Assembly: GCF_000719135.1 (NCBI RefSeq)
Contig: NZ_JOEK01000001.1
Span: 372,001 to 436,000, forward strand
Direction of reading: 5' to 3'
DNA length: 64,000 nucleotides
DNA from: Streptomyces avicenniae
GTDB lineage: Bacteria; Actinomycetota; Actinomycetes; Streptomycetales; Streptomycetaceae
In this document: positions 51,821-61,128 of the stretch, in pieces
Numbering within the stretch: the stretch's first letter is position 1
Layout of the letters: every line of letters begins with the position of its first letter
Program-made: the position numbers and the translations under genes
Notes under the pieces: generated by a model
Seen by the model: the letters and a program-made list of their open reading frames with translations, nothing else
Database searches by the model: none
Told to the model about the DNA's origin: nothing

Positions 51821-54800
51821 ATGAAGCCCATCGACCCCCGTCTCCTGCGGTACGCCCGCGCCACCCGTGGCTTCCTGGCCGCGTCGGTGCTGCTCGGGCT
51901 GGCGGGCGCGGGCCTGGTCATCGGCCAGGCCGTGCTGATCGCCGGCGTCGTCACCGACGCGTTCACCCGGGGTCTCGACCTCGGCGAGCTGCGGACCCCG
52001 CTGCTCCTGCTCGCCGCCACGGCCGCCGGGCGCGCGCTGGTGGCCTACCTGACGGAGCTGGCCGCCCACCGTTCGGCCGCCGCCGTGAAGTCCGAGCTGC
52101 GGCTGCGGCTGCTGGCCCACGCGACACGGCTCCCCGACCGGGGCGGCCGGTCCACCGGCGAGCTGGCGACGCTGGCCACCCGGGGGATCGACGCGCTGGA
52201 CGGCTACTTCGCCCGCTACCTACCGCAGCTCGGCCTGGCGGCCGTGGTGCCGGTCGCCGTCCTGGCCAGGATCGTCACCGACGACTGGGTGTCGGCGGCC
52301 ACCATCGCCGCCACGCTGCCGCTGATCCCCCTGTTCATGGCCCTGATCGGCTGGGCCACCCAGGCGCAGACCGACCGGCAGTGGCGGCAGCTCACCCGGC
52401 TGGCCGGGCACTTCCTCGACGTCGTCGGCGGGCTGGGCACGCTCAAGGTCTTCGGCCGCGCCAAGGCCCAGGCCGCCAACATCCGGTCGATCACCGACGA
52501 CTACCGGCGCTCCACCCTCCGGACGCTGCGGATCGCGTTCCTCTCCTCCTTCGCCCTCGAACTCCTGGCCACGATCTCGGTCGCCCTGGTGGCGGTGAGC
52601 ATCGGCATGCGCCTGGTGGCGGGCGAGATGGACCTGTTCACCGGGCTCGTCGTGCTGATCCTGGCGCCGGAGGCGTACCTGCCGCTGCGCCAGGTGGGGG
52701 CCCAGTTCCACGCCGCGCAGGAGGGGCTGTCGGCGGCGGACGAGGTCTTCACCCTGCTGGAGACCGAACCCCCCGCCCCCGGCACGGCGCCGGTCCCGGA
52801 CAACCCGACGCTCACGCTCGACCGGCTGACCGTCCGCCACGCGGGCCGGGCCACCGACGCGCTGGCGCCCGTCAGCCTCCGCCTCGCCCCCGGGGAGACG
52901 GTCGCCCTGACCGGCCCGTCGGGCGGCGGCAAGTCCACGCTGCTGGCCGCCGTCCTCGGTCTGGTCCGGCCCACGGCGGGCCGCGTCCTGGTCAACGGCC
53001 AGGACCTGGCGACGCTCGACCCCGCCGCCTGGCACCGGACCATCGCCTGGGTGCCCCAGCACCCGCACCTCTTCGCGGGCACGGTCGCCGAGAACGTGCG
53101 GCTGGCCCGCCCGGACGCCGACGACGCGGCCGTGGCCGCGGCACTACGCGAGGCCGCGGCCGGTGATCTCGACCCGGCGCGGCGGCTGGGGGAGGGCGGC
53201 TCGGGCCTCTCCGCCGGTCAGCGCCGCCGGGTCGCACTGGCCCGCGCATTCCTCGCCGACCGGCCGATCCTGCTGCTGGACGAGCCCACCGCGGCGCTGG
53301 ACGGCGCCACCGAGGCCGCCGTCGTGGCGGCCATCCAACGGCTCGCCGTGGGCCGCATGACCGTGCTGGTCACCCACCGGCCCGCGCTGCTCGCCGCCGC
53401 CGATCGGGTGTTTCACGTGAAACCAACCCATCCGAACGGCCCCATATCCACCGAACCACCGGCCGAACGGGGCACGCCGGACGCGTCCGGCCCGCTCGCC
53501 GCCCCGGCCACCCACCCCACGGCCGACCGGGCGCCCGAGGACACGGTGCCGTCGGACAGGCCCGCCCGGCACGTCTCACCGCTCCGCTGGGTACGCGTCG
53601 CGGGCACCGCCCACGCCGGGCGCCTCGGCCTCGCCGCCCTGCTGGGCGCGCTCGCACTGGCCAGCGCCGTCGGCCTCATGGCCACCTCGGGCTGGCTCAT
53701 CTCCCGGGCCTCGGAGCAGCCGCCCGTCCTCTACCTGATGATCGCCGTCACCGCGACCCGCGCATTCGGCATCGGCCGGGCCGCGTTCCGGTACGCCGAG
53801 CGGCTGCTCAGCCACGATGCCGTCCTGCGCATCCTCGCGGGCCTGCGGGTGACCGTGTACCAGCGGCTGGAACGGCTCGCTCCGGCCGGTCTCGGCCGCA
53901 CGCGGCGCGGGGACCTGCTGACGCGCCTGGTCGCCGACGTGGACGAGTTGCAGGACTACTTCCTGCGCTGGCTGCTGCCGTTGACCGGCGCCGTCACGGT
54001 CAGCACGGCGGCCGTCCTGTTCACCGCCTGGCTGCTGCCCACGGCGGGCGTCGCCCTGGCCATCGGCCTCCTGGCGGCGGGCGCGGGTGTCCCCCTGCTC
54101 ACCGGCCTCATCGCCCGCCGTACGGAACGCCGGCTCGCCCCCGCACGCGGCGCCCTGGCGACGGCGACCGTCGATCTGCTCACCGGCACGGACGAACTCA
54201 CCGTGGCCGGCGCCCTGCCCGCCCGCCAGGCCGCCGTCGCCACCGCGGACCGACGCCTGACGCGGCTGGCCGCCCGCTCGGCCACCGCGCAGGCCGTCGG
54301 CGGCGGCCTGCTCGCGCTGGTCAGCGGCCTGACCGTCGCGGCGGTCGCCTGGACCGCGATCCCGGCGGAACCGGGCGTCTGGCTCGCCACCCTGGTGCTG
54401 ACTCCGCTCGCGGCCTTCGAGGCGGTCTCCGGGCTGCCGCTCGCGATCGCCCACCGGCAGCGCGCCCACCGTTCGGCCGAACGGCTCCTCGCCGTCCTCG
54501 ACGCCCCCGCGCCGGTGCGCGAACCGGAGCACCCGGCACCCGCGCCCGACAGCCCGTTCCCCCTCACCGTGCGCGCCCTGACCGCACGCCACACGGACAG
54601 CCCCACGCCCGTCCTGGCGGGCATCGACCTCGACCTCACACCGGGCCGCCGTATCGCCGTGGTCGGGCCCTCGGGCGCGGGCAAGACCACGCTCGCCCAC
54701 TGTCTGCTGCGCTTCCTCGACCGGACCGGCGGCAGCTACACCCTGGCCGGGACCGACGCGGCCGACCTGGACGGCGACGCCGTACGCCGCCTCGTCGGCC

Positions 54801-55339
54801 TCTGCGCCCAGGACGCCCACCTCTTCGACAGCTCCCTGCGCGAGAACCTCCGGCTCGCCGCGCCAGGCGCCGAGGACGCGACGCTGCGCGAGGCGCTGGC
54901 CGCCGCCCGCCTGCTGGAGTGGGTGGACGAGTTGCCCGACGGCCTCGACACCCCGGTCGGCGAGCACGGCGCGCGTCTCTCCGGCGGCCAGCGGCAGCGC
55001 CTCGCCCTGGCACGCGCCCTGCTGGCCGACTTCCCCGTCCTCCTCCTCGACGAGCCGGCCGAACACCTCGACCTCCCCACCGCCGACGCCCTGACGCGCG
55101 ACCTGCTCGCCGCGACCGAGGGGCGGGCCGCCCTCCTCATCACCCACCGGCTCACCGGTCTCGACGCGGTGGACGAGATCCTGGTCATGGAGCACGGGCG
55201 GATCGTCCAGCGCGGCCCGTACGCCGCCCTGGCGGAGGGCGACGGCCCGTTCCGCCGTCTCCTGCTCCAGGAGCGAGCCGCCGAGCCGGATGCGACACAC
55301 ATCGAGGAAATCCCGACTTTCGCCCTCATGTCCGACTGA
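51821..55339 (+). CDS. cydDC: fused CydD-CydC ABC exporter for cytochrome bd assembly
   Basis: 1172 residues. CydD half (1 to about 530): six helices, Walker A GPSGGGKST (about 366-374), signature LSAGQRRRVALARA. Linker (about 530-590). CydC half: six helices, Walker A GPSGAGKTT (about 947-955), signature LSGGQRQRLALARA. Exports glutathione/cysteine-type thiols or haem needed for bd assembly; in E. coli the halves are separate. The linker DNA holds a perfect parS site. Confidence 0.94.
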   Translation: MKPIDPRLLRYARATRGFLAASVLLGLAGAGLVIGQAVLIAGVVTDAFTRGLDLGELRTPLLLLAATAAGRALVAYLTELAAHRSAAAVKSELRLRLLAHATRLPDRGGRSTGELATLATRGIDALDGYFARYLPQLGLAAVVPVAVLARIVTDDWVSAATIAATLPLIPLFMALIGWATQAQTDRQWRQLTRLAGHFLDVVGGLGTLKVFGRAKAQAANIRSITDDYRRSTLRTLRIAFLSSFALELLATISVALVAVSIGMRLVAGEMDLFTGLVVLILAPEAYLPLRQVGAQFHAAQEGLSAADEVFTLLETEPPAPGTAPVPDNPTLTLDRLTVRHAGRATDALAPVSLRLAPGETVALTGPSGGGKSTLLAAVLGLVRPTAGRVLVNGQDLATLDPAAWHRTIAWVPQHPHLFAGTVAENVRLARPDADDAAVAAALREAAAGDLDPARRLGEGGSGLSAGQRRRVALARAFLADRPILLLDEPTAALDGATEAAVVAAIQRLAVGRMTVLVTHRPALLAAADRVFHVKPTHPNGPISTEPPAERGTPDASGPLAAPATHPTADRAPEDTVPSDRPARHVSPLRWVRVAGTAHAGRLGLAALLGALALASAVGLMATSGWLISRASEQPPVLYLMIAVTATRAFGIGRAAFRYAERLLSHDAVLRILAGLRVTVYQRLERLAPAGLGRTRRGDLLTRLVADVDELQDYFLRWLLPLTGAVTVSTAAVLFTAWLLPTAGVALAIGLLAAGAGVPLLTGLIARRTERRLAPARGALATATVDLLTGTDELTVAGALPARQAAVATADRRLTRLAARSATAQAVGGGLLALVSGLTVAAVAWTAIPAEPGVWLATLVLTPLAAFEAVSGLPLAIAHRQRAHRSAERLLAVLDAPAPVREPEHPAPAPDSPFPLTVRALTARHTDSPTPVLAGIDLDLTPGRRIAVVGPSGAGKTTLAHCLLRFLDRTGGSYTLAGTDAADLDGDAVRRLVGLCAQDAHLFDSSLRENLRLAAPGAEDATLREALAAARLLEWVDELPDGLDTPVGEHGARLSGGQRQRLALARALLADFPVLLLDEPAEHLDLPTADALTRDLLAATEGRAALLITHRLTGLDAVDEILVMEHGRIVQRGPYAALAEGDGPFRRLLLQERAAEPDATHIEEIPTFALMSD
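53410..53423. promoter_or_regulatory. parS site (ParB-binding centromere) within cydDC
   Basis: GTTTCACGTGAAAC, a perfect 14-bp palindrome identical to the Streptomyces parS consensus. It encodes VFHVKP at the start of the linker between CydD and CydC halves, where protein sequence is free to vary. Streptomyces parS sites cluster around oriC. Confidence 0.9.
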
Positions 55340-55353
55340 TTACGCTCGCTGTC

Positions 55354-56883
55354 ATGCGGCAGCGGATACCGATCCCCAGGCTGCTCAGGGCCATGGAGTT
55401 CATCGGCGGCGACATCGAGCCCGCGGCCGTCCTCGACCACACGGTACGGACGGCCGCCGAGCTGGCGGGCGCCCGGTACGCCGCCCTCGCGGTCCTCAAC
55501 GAGGACGGCAACGGCATCGGCCACCTCGTCACCCACGGCACCGGACCGTCCCCCGAACGGCTCGTCCGGTCCCTGCTGGACGGCACGTCGCCCCGCTCAC
55601 CCGGCATCCTCCACGTGCCGGTCCTGGTGCACGGCGCCAAGTTCGGCGCGCTCCAGGTCGCGGACCGCGCGGACGGCCGCCCGTTCACCGCCGAAGACCG
55701 GCAGATGCTGCGGATCCTCGCGACCGAGGCGGGCATCGCGCTGGGCAACGCGCGGCTCCACGAGGCCATCCGCACCCAGTCCCGCTGGATGGACAGCAGC
55801 CTCGAACTGTCCACCTCCCTCCTGTCCGACGACGAGGGCAACGCCCTGACCGTCGTCGCCGAACAGGCCCGCAGACTCTCCGCCGCGGCCACCGGCGCCG
55901 TCCTCGAACCGGCCGACGACGGCGGCCTCCAGGTCGTCGCCGCCAGCGCCGACGCGCCCCGCGGCCTGATCGGCGCCGTCGTCCCCGGCCACAGCCTCGC
56001 CGTACGGCAGGTCATGGCGGGCGAGCCCGTCGATCTGGAGGACCCGGCGAGCGACCCGAGGACCGACACCGACCGCACGCTCGGCATCGGCCCGACGCTG
56101 CTGCTGCCCCTGGCCAGCGAGGGCGCGGTCCTCGGCGCCCTCGCCCTGTGCCGCACACCGGGCGCGCCACCCTTCACGGTGCCCGAACGCGCGATGACCA
56201 CCCAGTTCGCCCAGCAGGCCGCCCTGGCGCTGCTGCTCGCCCGCGCCCGCCGCGACCGGGAACAGCTGGCCGTGCTGGAGGACCGCAACCGCATCGCCCG
56301 CGACCTGCACGACCTCGTGATCCAGCGCCTGTTCGCGGTGGGCATGGTGCTGGAGAGCGCCAGCCGCGCCGTGCCCGCGGCGGCCGACCGTGTCGAGACC
56401 GCGATCCAGGAACTCGACGCGACCATCCAGGAGATCCGCACCGCGATCTTCGCCCTCCAGCAGTCGCCCGACGCGGCGCCGAGCGGGCTGCGCACCCGCG
56501 TCCTGCGCGAGACCGGAACGGCGTCGGCGACCCTCGGTTTCACCCCGTCCGTCGCCTTCACCGGCCCGGTGGACGCGCTGGTGCCCGAGTCGATGGCCGC
56601 ACAACTCGTCGCCGCACTGCGCGAGGGGCTGTCCAACGCGGCCCGGCACGCCCACGCGTCCCGGGTGGACGTGACGGTCAACGGCGTCGCCCCGATGCCC
56701 GACGACCGGCCCGCCGTGACCCTCACGGTCACGGACGACGGCGTCGGCATCCCGCCCGGACGGACGCGGCGCAGCGGGCTGCGGAACCTGCGGGACCGCG
56801 CCAGGTCCCTCGGCGGGGACGCCTGGGTCGGGCCAGGCCCCGACGGGAACGGGACGACGCTCACCTGGCGTGTCCCGCGCTGA
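55354..56883 (+). CDS. GAF-GAF sensor histidine kinase (DevS/DosS-like), orphan
   Basis: 509 residues. Two GAF domains (about 18-140 and 160-295), HisKA_3 dimerisation with phospho-acceptor His in ARDLHDLVIQRLF (about 318), and HATPase_c with LSNAARHAHAS, DDGVGIP and GLRNLRDRARSLGG. DevS homologues sense oxygen, NO or redox by haem in GAF-A; no haem ligand is assignable by eye. No response regulator is adjacent. Position behind cydDC suggests a redox or hypoxia role. Confidence 0.88.
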   Translation: MRQRIPIPRLLRAMEFIGGDIEPAAVLDHTVRTAAELAGARYAALAVLNEDGNGIGHLVTHGTGPSPERLVRSLLDGTSPRSPGILHVPVLVHGAKFGALQVADRADGRPFTAEDRQMLRILATEAGIALGNARLHEAIRTQSRWMDSSLELSTSLLSDDEGNALTVVAEQARRLSAAATGAVLEPADDGGLQVVAASADAPRGLIGAVVPGHSLAVRQVMAGEPVDLEDPASDPRTDTDRTLGIGPTLLLPLASEGAVLGALALCRTPGAPPFTVPERAMTTQFAQQAALALLLARARRDREQLAVLEDRNRIARDLHDLVIQRLFAVGMVLESASRAVPAAADRVETAIQELDATIQEIRTAIFALQQSPDAAPSGLRTRVLRETGTASATLGFTPSVAFTGPVDALVPESMAAQLVAALREGLSNAARHAHASRVDVTVNGVAPMPDDRPAVTLTVTDDGVGIPPGRTRRSGLRNLRDRARSLGGDAWVGPGPDGNGTTLTWRVPR

Positions 56884-56914
56884 CCGCGCACGGCCGCCGC
56901 CCGGGCACCCGCCG

Positions 56915-57688
56915 TCAGGCCGTCACACGCGCCGTCTCCTCCGACGCGTCCGGCGCGGCGGCGGGCTGCTCCGGCTGCGACGGGAGGGGCGACCGCCCCG
57001 CGGCACCCGTCCCGCCCCCGCCGCCCGGGCCGCCGCCGCTCCGCCGCACCAGCGGGACGAGGCAGCCGACGACCGCCCCCGCGCAGCCCCCGACGGCGGC
57101 CGAGACCACCGGCCGTGGCGTCACGGGCTCCGCCGGGGCGACGGCCTCCGCGATCTGCCGCACCTGCGTGCCCGTCGCCTCCTCGGCGGCGTCCGCGTAG
57201 AGGGCCAGCGCGCGCGCCACCGCGTTGGCGGCCCGGGCCGCGTCACCCGCGTCGGGCGCGCGGCCGGTGATCTCGATGACAGGGGCGTCCGGAGAGGTCG
57301 CGGCGCTGACGCGCGTCCGCAGCGCCGCCGCGTCCACTCCGGCATCGGTGTGGGCGGTACGCAGCACGGCGTCGCTCGTCGCCAGGCGTCCGTAGGACTG
57401 GGCGAGCCCGACCGCCTCGGCGTGCGCGGTGCCCTCGGTGGCCGCGACCACGGCGTAGCCGCTCGCCGCGTACTCACGATCGGCCCCCGCCGCATACCCC
57501 ACCCCGGCGGCCATGCCGAGCGTCAGCCCGAGGGCCGGAACGCCCCAGGGCCTCCCGAGGCCGGGCACGAACCGGCCCGCCCCGCGCAGCCACCGCCCCG
57601 CGCCGCGCGCCCCGGCGGCCACCTTCGCCCGCGAGGCCCCAGGCACCGTCCGCAGACCCCGCAGGTTCAACCGCTTCAGGCCGATCAT
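56915..57688 (-). CDS. Wzz/CapA-like polysaccharide chain-length or co-polymerase protein
   Basis: 257 residues. Basic cytosolic start (1-48), membrane segment (about 50-68), an extracytoplasmic Ala-rich region with YAASGYAVVAATEG, second membrane segment (about 190-213) and a Gly/Pro tail. Topology fits Wzz/LPS biosynthesis proteins that set glycan length. Starts overlapping the glycosyltransferase stop (ATGA) and is the last gene of the exopolysaccharide operon. Confidence 0.78.
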   Translation of the reverse strand: MIGLKRLNLRGLRTVPGASRAKVAAGARGAGRWLRGAGRFVPGLGRPWGVPALGLTLGMAAGVGYAAGADREYAASGYAVVAATEGTAHAEAVGLAQSYGRLATSDAVLRTAHTDAGVDAAALRTRVSAATSPDAPVIEITGRAPDAGDAARAANAVARALALYADAAEEATGTQVRQIAEAVAPAEPVTPRPVVSAAVGGCAGAVVGCLVPLVRRSGGGPGGGGGTGAAGRSPLPSQPEQPAAAPDASEETARVTA

Positions 57689-58776
57689 CGGTGGCGCACT
57701 CCTTCGTAGACGGTCAGCAGTTGGTCGGCGGCGCGGTCGATGTCGTAGCGGCGTACGGCGGGGGGCACCGGCAGCCGCCGGACGCCGAGCCCCAGCTCGG
57801 CCCGCAGCGCCCGCGCCAGCTCCGTCGCCCCCGCACCGACCCGCCGGGCGCCCGGGGCCTCCTGGCGCGGCAACTCGTCCACCGCGGGGCAGGTCACGTG
57901 CAGGACGGGCAGCCCGGCGGCCAGCGCTTCGAGCACCGCGAGGCCGAACGTCTCCTCGGTGGACGGCGACACGAACACGTCGGCCGCCGACAGCAGCCCC
58001 GGCACGTCCGGGCACTCCCCTGCCGTGATCACGCGCCCCGCCGCGCCGAGCCCCTCGGCCAGCGCCCGCAGCCGCTCACGCTCGGGGCCGTCCCCGGCCA
58101 GCACGAGCCACACGTCAGGCGGCAGCGTCGCCACCGCCCGCAGCAGCGTCGCGAAGCCCTTGCCCGGCACGAGCCGCCCCACCCCGGCCACCACGACCGC
58201 GCCCGGCGGCACCCCGAGCCGCTCCCGGACGGCGCGGCGCGCGGCCGGGTCGTAGCGGAACCGGGCGGCCTCGATGCCGTTGTGCACCAGGTGGATACGC
58301 CCTGGCGGGACGCCCCAGGCACGCAGCCGCCCGGCGACGGCGGCCGAGACGGCGACGGTGGCGGCCCCGAGCCGTTCGCTGGCGAGGTAGAGGGCGCGCG
58401 TCCCCGGCGTCAGCGGGCGGCCCTCGATGCGCCGCTCGCCGAGCGAGTGCTCGGTGGCGACGACGGCGCGGACCCCGGCCAGGCGGGCGGCGAGGCGGCC
58501 GTAGACGCAGGCGCGGTAGAGGTGGGTGTGGACGAGGTCGTAGCGGCCGTCCCTGATGATCCCGGCGAGACGGGGGAGCGCGGCGAGGTCGCGGTTGCCG
58601 TGCATGCCGAGATGGGTGACGCGGACGCCGTCGGCGCGCAGGTCGCGGGCGACCTGTCCCGGGTTGGTGAGCGTCACGACGTCGCAGCGGAACGGCAGGC
58701 GCCGCAGCAGCGCGCGGAGCTGCCGCTCGGCCCCGCCGACGCCGAGGCCGGTGATGACGTGCAGGGCGCGTCTCAC
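57685..58776 (-). CDS. GT4-family glycosyltransferase
   Basis: 363 residues, GT-B fold. VITGLGVGGAERQL (about 8-21), VHTHLYRA, VVATEHS, GVGRLVPGKGF (about 219-229) and the nucleotide-sugar Glu pair EETFGLAVLE (about 291-300). Adds a sugar to the lipid-linked repeat. GTG at 58776 overlaps the deacetylase stop; the longer frame upstream is antisense-like noise across that gene. Confidence 0.9.
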   Translation of the reverse strand: MRRALHVITGLGVGGAERQLRALLRRLPFRCDVVTLTNPGQVARDLRADGVRVTHLGMHGNRDLAALPRLAGIIRDGRYDLVHTHLYRACVYGRLAARLAGVRAVVATEHSLGERRIEGRPLTPGTRALYLASERLGAATVAVSAAVAGRLRAWGVPPGRIHLVHNGIEAARFRYDPAARRAVRERLGVPPGAVVVAGVGRLVPGKGFATLLRAVATLPPDVWLVLAGDGPERERLRALAEGLGAAGRVITAGECPDVPGLLSAADVFVSPSTEETFGLAVLEALAAGLPVLHVTCPAVDELPRQEAPGARRVGAGATELARALRAELGLGVRRLPVPPAVRRYDIDRAADQLLTVYEGVRHR

Positions 58777-59552
58777 CGCGCCGCACCGCCCGAGGCGGAG
58801 AGTTCCAGCGGCACGGAGCGGCGGCGGATCGGGTGCAGCCAGTGCTTGATCCGCAGGCGCCGCGCGGTGTCGGACTCGCCGACGTGCACGCGGGGCAGCG
58901 CCCAGCGGCCGGTGAGCCCGCCGGGGCTGATGGCGCAGGCGTACGCGTACCCGGCGGCCCGTACGGCGTCCGCTACCCGCTGGTCCACGTCGCCGTACGG
59001 GTAGCAGAAGCCGGGGACGTCCTCGCCGGTGATGTCGCGCAGCAGCGCGCGGCTGTGGCGGATCTCGTGCGTCAGCTCGTCGTCGGCCAGCGCGGGCAGC
59101 GAGACGTGGGCGAGGCCGTGGGAGCCGATCTCCATCCCGGCCTCGGCGGCGGCGCGGATGCCGTCCGCGTTGAGCAGGCGCTTGCGGGGCCCTTCGGCGT
59201 CCCACGCGTTGCTGCCGCCGAGCTGCCCTGGGAGGACGAACACGGTCGCCGTGCACCCGTGGCCGCGCAGCAGCGGCACGGCGTAGTCGAGGAAGTCGCG
59301 GTAGCCGTCGTCGAAGGTGAGGCCGACGAGCCGGTCGGCCCGCCCGGCGGCGCGGGCTCGCAGCAGGCGGCTCATCGAGACGCCGCGCAGCCCGCGCCGC
59401 CGGAGCCAGACCAGCTGCTCGCGCAGGCGGTCCGGGGTGATGGTGATGCGGTACGGATCGGACTCGGCGTAGTCCACGGAGTGGTACATCAGCGCCCACA
59501 GCGGGGTGGGCTGGGCGGTCCTGGGCTCGGGGCGTGCTGCGTCAGCGTGCAT
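58773..59552 (-). CDS. polysaccharide deacetylase (carbohydrate esterase 4)
   Basis: 259 residues. NodB fold motifs: LTFDDGYRDF (motif 1, Asp-Asp), EIGSHGLAH (motif 2, metal His pair), and CYPYGD (motif 3). No signal peptide, so it may act inside on lipid-linked sugars, or the start is misjudged. Likely removes acetyl groups from the cluster's glycan. Overlaps the flippase gene by 11 bp. Confidence 0.9.
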   Translation of the reverse strand: MHADAARPEPRTAQPTPLWALMYHSVDYAESDPYRITITPDRLREQLVWLRRRGLRGVSMSRLLRARAAGRADRLVGLTFDDGYRDFLDYAVPLLRGHGCTATVFVLPGQLGGSNAWDAEGPRKRLLNADGIRAAAEAGMEIGSHGLAHVSLPALADDELTHEIRHSRALLRDITGEDVPGFCYPYGDVDQRVADAVRAAGYAYACAISPGGLTGRWALPRVHVGESDTARRLRIKHWLHPIRRRSVPLELSASGGAAR

Positions 59553-61128
59553 GCGGAAGCCTTTGCTTGAGTGCGGAGACGAGCAGTGCCGCCTCCGGCA
59601 CGCGCAGGGCGTGGGCGGCGGCGGCGAAAGCGGCCGGGACGACGAGCAGCCCGGCGGCGGCGGTGGGCAGGGGGGCGGACGCGGCGCCGGGTACGGCCAC
59701 TGCGGCCAGCCCCGCGCCCGCGGCCAGCGCGGCGGCCACGGAGAGGCGCAGCAGCGTGCCGAGGACGCGCCGGGCGTCGATGGGGATGGCGTGCCGGGCC
59801 AGACCGCGCAGCAGGAGCAGCGCGGTGAAGGTGATGCCTACGGCGTTCGCTGCGGCGATGCCTGACGCGCCCCAGTACGGGACGACCAGCAGCCCGCCCG
59901 CCACGGTGATCAGCAGCCCGGGGACCATGGCGGCCAGCGGGTACCACGCGGGGCGGGCGGTGGAGAAGAACGGCCGCACGAGCGCCCCCGTCAGCGCGTG
60001 GCCCAGCAGCCCGAGCCCGTAGACCCGCATGACGCGCGCGGTGGCCGCCGTCGCCTCCGCGTCGAAGGCGCCGCGCTGGAAGAGCAGCCCGGTGATCTGC
60101 GGGGCGTACGCGACGACGTACGCGGCGCCGAGCAGGACGACCACCCCGGCGAGGGCGAGGTCGCGCTCCACCCGCCGCCGCGCCCCCTCGGCGTCACCGT
60201 CGGCCAGCGCGCGGGCGACCAGCGGCAGCGTGACGGTGCAGACCATGAGGGAGAGCACCATCGGGATCTGGGCGACCTTCTGCGCGTAGTTGAGGTGCGA
60301 GATGGCCCCTGCGGGCAGGTCGGACGCGAGGAAGCGCTCGGCCAGGACCTGCGCCTGGCGCCCCACGGCGAAGAGGGCGACCGGCGCGATCACGGCGAGC
60401 GCGACGGGGACGGCGTCCCCACGTACCGGCTGCGCAGCGCGCCTGCGGGGCACCACCCGTAGGAAGAACGGCAGTTGCGTGAGGGCCATCAGCGCGCCCC
60501 CGACGGCCACCCCGGCCGCCGCCGCCCGCACACCCCACAGGCCGTGGAGCGCGAGCGCCGTGGTGATGATCCCGGCGTTGTACGCGACGTAGATCGCGGC
60601 CGGGGGCAGGAAGCGGCGGTGGGCGCGCAGCGCGGCGCTGAAGTACCCGGCGACGCCGAACGTCAGGACGCTCGCCGCCGTCAGTCGTGTGCAGTCCACG
60701 GCGAGCGCGGGGTCGTCGAGCCCCGGCGCCAGCAGCCGTACGAGCAGCGGCGCCCCGGCCAGCAGCGCGACGCAGCCGCAGGTCAGGACCGCGAGCAGCC
60801 GGGGGAACGTCGCCGCCACGACTCCGCGCACCGCGCCGCCGCCCCGCGCCAGCGCGAGGCTGAACGCGGGCACGAGCACCAGGGCCATCGCCTCCTCGAT
60901 CAGGAGGGTCGCGGCGAACTCGGGGACGGTCCAGGCGACGAGGAACGCGTCGGTCGCCCGCCCCGCCCCGAAGAGGTGGGCGAGGATCTGGTCACGCAGC
61001 AGGCCGCAGAGCGCCCCGGCGGCCGTCAGCAGCGCGGTGACGGCCGCGGCGCGGGCGACGAACCGTTCCGCCCGTGTCGGCGCGTCCGGCGGCGTCTCCC
61101 GCGCGGGCGCGTCCAGCAGGCGGGTCAT
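59542..61128 (-). CDS. MurJ/MviN-like lipid flippase (Wzx role)
   Basis: 528 residues, about 14 helices of the MOP superfamily: GLLRDQILAHLFG (about 43-55), ATDAFLVAW, NYAQKVAQIPMVL (about 277-289), LFQRGAFD (about 351-358). The true MurJ is elsewhere in Streptomyces genomes, so in this cluster it probably flips the exopolysaccharide repeat. ATG overlaps the ligase stop by four bases. Confidence 0.87.
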   Translation of the reverse strand: MTRLLDAPARETPPDAPTRAERFVARAAAVTALLTAAGALCGLLRDQILAHLFGAGRATDAFLVAWTVPEFAATLLIEEAMALVLVPAFSLALARGGGAVRGVVAATFPRLLAVLTCGCVALLAGAPLLVRLLAPGLDDPALAVDCTRLTAASVLTFGVAGYFSAALRAHRRFLPPAAIYVAYNAGIITTALALHGLWGVRAAAAGVAVGGALMALTQLPFFLRVVPRRRAAQPVRGDAVPVALAVIAPVALFAVGRQAQVLAERFLASDLPAGAISHLNYAQKVAQIPMVLSLMVCTVTLPLVARALADGDAEGARRRVERDLALAGVVVLLGAAYVVAYAPQITGLLFQRGAFDAEATAATARVMRVYGLGLLGHALTGALVRPFFSTARPAWYPLAAMVPGLLITVAGGLLVVPYWGASGIAAANAVGITFTALLLLRGLARHAIPIDARRVLGTLLRLSVAAALAAGAGLAAVAVPGAASAPLPTAAAGLLVVPAAFAAAAHALRVPEAALLVSALKQRLPHAR

